Assembly (NCBI RefSeq): GCF_014268755.2
Contig: NZ_CP077093.1
Span: 4,948,001 to 5,012,000 of the forward strand
Source: Pseudomonas vanderleydeniana
Lineage (GTDB): Bacteria; Pseudomonadota; Gammaproteobacteria; Pseudomonadales; Pseudomonadaceae
Direction of reading: 5' to 3'
DNA length: 64,000 nucleotides
How positions within the stretch are numbered: the first letter of the stretch is position 1; each line of letters starts with the position of its first letter. The notes below the pieces were generated by a model, which had not been told where the DNA came from, did not search any database, and saw only the letters and a list, made by a program, of their open reading frames with translations. The position numbers were made by a program, and so were the translations under genes. Of this stretch, positions 62,281 to 64,000 are shown one piece after another.

Positions 62281-64000
62281 GTGAGCGCCGTCCGCGACGA
62301 ACGCAACGCCCCCAAGAGCATTGGCCGCCTGCTGCTGGAACTGGTCTGGCAGCTCATGGTGCTGGGGGTGCCGATTTTCCTGGTGACCACCCTGCCGCCG
62401 CTCCTGGCCTTCGCCGTGGTACTCGTCGCGGCGGGCAGCATGTGGCTTTGTGCCAGGCTCGGTTGGCTGGCCGGTGGACGTGGTGCCGCCCGGTTGATGA
62501 TCTCGGCGGTGTTCGGCCTGGGCTTCAGCCTCGGGCGCGCCTTGCCCGACTACTGGGATATCGCGGCAGCCTGCCTGGCCATTTTCCCCGGGTTGGCCTG
62601 CGTTGCCACCTGGGAACGGCGGCTGGGGCTGGCGCCGCCCGCCGCATCCGCCGCCAACCGCAGTGCCTGGGGTGGCCAGGAGCCGAGCGAAACCCCCGAA
62701 GGCGAACCGATCCGGGTGTTCAACCACGGCGAGATCGCCATGGGCGGGCCGGTCGTCTGCGACTACCTGTTTCCCGATGGTGTCCTGCTCGAGGGGCTGG
62801 GCTCATCGGCACGCTTTTCCAGCGACGGCCGCTATTTCGCCGCACCGGTGCCGTCGCGCCAGAGCTGGGGATTGGTGATTCTCGACCGCCTGCAGCGACA
62901 GCTCTATCGCTGTGACGATGAACGCTTCTGGGAGTTGGACAGCTTCAATGAGCAGGGGCTGGGCGGACGCCGTAGCCCGCTGGTCGACAACAGCGCCGAA
63001 CAGGTCGACCTGCAAACCCTGCTCGGCAACGCCCAGCGCGTGGACCTGCTGCCCGTCGGCGATCTCTGGCTCGAACCCGGCCATTGGCAACAGAGCCTGG
63101 CCCGCCAGCAGATCGAACAACGCTCCCCGGACGGGAAGCATTTGCTGGAAGGCCAACTCAGCCTGCCCGAAAACCTGCGGCAACTGGAACAGCCCCGGGC
63201 CGCCCTGTCGCACCCGGATTACCGCCTGAGCCTGGACGGTGAGCCCGCTCCGCTGCTGATCAAGGCCGACACGGCGCGAGTGTGGAGCGACGACAGCCAG
63301 CGACTGGTCTGCATCGCCAGCGTCGCCGATGAGCCTGCCGGGCACCCCCATGGCCTCTGGCTGTGGCAACAGGGCCAGGGCTGGCGGGCCTTGCGTAGCC
63401 CCTGGAGCGCCAACGACCGCAGCCCTTCCGGTTACTGGAGCGAGCCGGTGGCGCTGGATGCGCAGTTCGTCCGCCTGGACAGCTACCTGCCACTGCTTCA
63501 GCCCGACAATGGCCACTTCGGCTACCAGTTGCACACTCTCCACAGCGATTCGGAAATCCTCGTCGGCCATGATCCGCTGGGGCGCGAGCAGGATGCCGAC
63601 TGGTACCGTGCCCGCGTCCGCCTTGTCCTGCCGTTGGAGAGCGATGGGCAGGCCTGCTCGGTACAGATCGAATCCGCCCCGCTCCAGAATGGCAGCCGTG
63701 CGCGCTTCCAATGGGTGAAGGATAACCGAGATGGGGTCAGCGGCTATCGCTGCCACCTGGGCGACTGGGAACTGCCGGGGCTCTGGCAGTTGGAACATCG
63801 GGTCAGCGACAGCGGGCAGTATCTGGCGTTGCTGCCCTTTCCCGAGGCCGAAGCCTTGCCTGACCGGGTGGTGGTGGCTGATCCCGGCAGCCGTCGCCTG
63901 GTCGACAGCCCAGCGCTACCGATTGCCGGACTGATGGACTTTCGCGGCCCGCTGCTCAGCGTCGCGGCGGTCATCGGACGCCTGCCCGAGGACGACACCA
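62281..64000 (+). CDS. Large membrane-anchored protein of unknown function, incomplete at the right edge
   Basis: An open frame from GTG 62281 (AGGA seven bases upstream) runs to the end of the window, giving at least 573 residues without a stop. Two or three hydrophobic segments near the N-terminus (LMVLGVPIFLVTTLPPLLAF, VVLVAAGSMWLCARLGWL, LMISAVFGLGFSLGRAL) are followed by a long soluble part rich in Trp and short beta-strand-like motifs (GLWLWQQGQGWRALRSPWS; DWYRARVRLVLPLESDG). The soluble part may be a beta-propeller, but no family is recognised. It is divergent from the GGDEF gene. Confidence 0.75.
   Translation, partial: MSAVRDERNAPKSIGRLLLELVWQLMVLGVPIFLVTTLPPLLAFAVVLVAAGSMWLCARLGWLAGGRGAARLMISAVFGLGFSLGRALPDYWDIAAACLAIFPGLACVATWERRLGLAPPAASAANRSAWGGQEPSETPEGEPIRVFNHGEIAMGGPVVCDYLFPDGVLLEGLGSSARFSSDGRYFAAPVPSRQSWGLVILDRLQRQLYRCDDERFWELDSFNEQGLGGRRSPLVDNSAEQVDLQTLLGNAQRVDLLPVGDLWLEPGHWQQSLARQQIEQRSPDGKHLLEGQLSLPENLRQLEQPRAALSHPDYRLSLDGEPAPLLIKADTARVWSDDSQRLVCIASVADEPAGHPHGLWLWQQGQGWRALRSPWSANDRSPSGYWSEPVALDAQFVRLDSYLPLLQPDNGHFGYQLHTLHSDSEILVGHDPLGREQDADWYRARVRLVLPLESDGQACSVQIESAPLQNGSRARFQWVKDNRDGVSGYRCHLGDWELPGLWQLEHRVSDSGQYLALLPFPEAEALPDRVVVADPGSRRLVDSPALPIAGLMDFRGPLLSVAAVIGRLPEDDT

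Overview
The window is chromosomal DNA from a high-GC gammaproteobacterium, almost certainly Pseudomonas of the fluorescens/chlororaphis type. The evidence is the tRNA-Gly - pgsA - uvrC - gacA block with a TTG-started gacA, the hbcR-GntP-bdhA-acetoacetyl-CoA synthetase block for 3-hydroxybutyrate, a YejABEF-type transporter, and several REP-like inverted elements with the cores GCGGGCAAGCCCGC or TTCGCGG..CCGCGAA. No intact mobile element, rRNA or CRISPR array is visible.

Region 1 (1-15.5 kb) is an accessory catabolic island for a proline-like or other amino acid. It holds a complete polar amino acid ABC transporter (binding protein, ATPase, two permeases), a DapA-family lyase/deaminase, an aldehyde dehydrogenase, a proline-racemase-family enzyme with a Ser/Cys active site, a GntR regulator, an SDR and a DadA-like FAD oxidase. 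A divergent LysR gene, a class III aminotransferase and an MmsA-type CoA-acylating dehydrogenase complete it. The layout resembles trans-4-hydroxyproline catabolism (epimerase, D-amino acid oxidase, deaminase, semialdehyde dehydrogenase), but the dehydrogenase is betaine-aldehyde-dehydrogenase-like, so the substrate is open. Palindromes before mmsA and lysR are candidate operators. A TonB-receptor remnant lies between the SDR and the oxidase.

Region 2 (15.5-24.5 kb) is mostly core: a ClC channel, tRNA-Gly, pgsA, uvrC and gacA, then a divergent repressor/Cro-like pair, a GNAT-nitrilase pair, and a DAHP synthase. The DAHP synthase follows a newly read 43-codon leader peptide rich in Phe/Tyr/Trp, a strong attenuator terminator and a second Tyr-rich mini-ORF.

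Region 3 (24.5-36.7 kb) has a parvulin, yejABEF, and the sigma54 regulator hbcR with its probable targets. Possible enhancer palindromes and a -24/-12 promoter lie between hbcR and the GntP gene.

Region 4 (36.7-64 kb) is a mosaic: a delta-60 repeat protein, an Lrp regulator, a hybrid histidine kinase, an AT-rich patch with a perfect hairpin, a glycine-zipper protein, topB, a coiled-coil protein, an SPFH protein, small membrane proteins, two identical tRNA-Val genes, a PuuB-like oxidase, a C39-like lipoprotein lacking its catalytic residues, a TerC protein, nhaR, an MFS exporter, a shikimate dehydrogenase-like protein, small proteins, pbpG, a GAF-GGDEF protein and the start of a large membrane-anchored protein running off the window.
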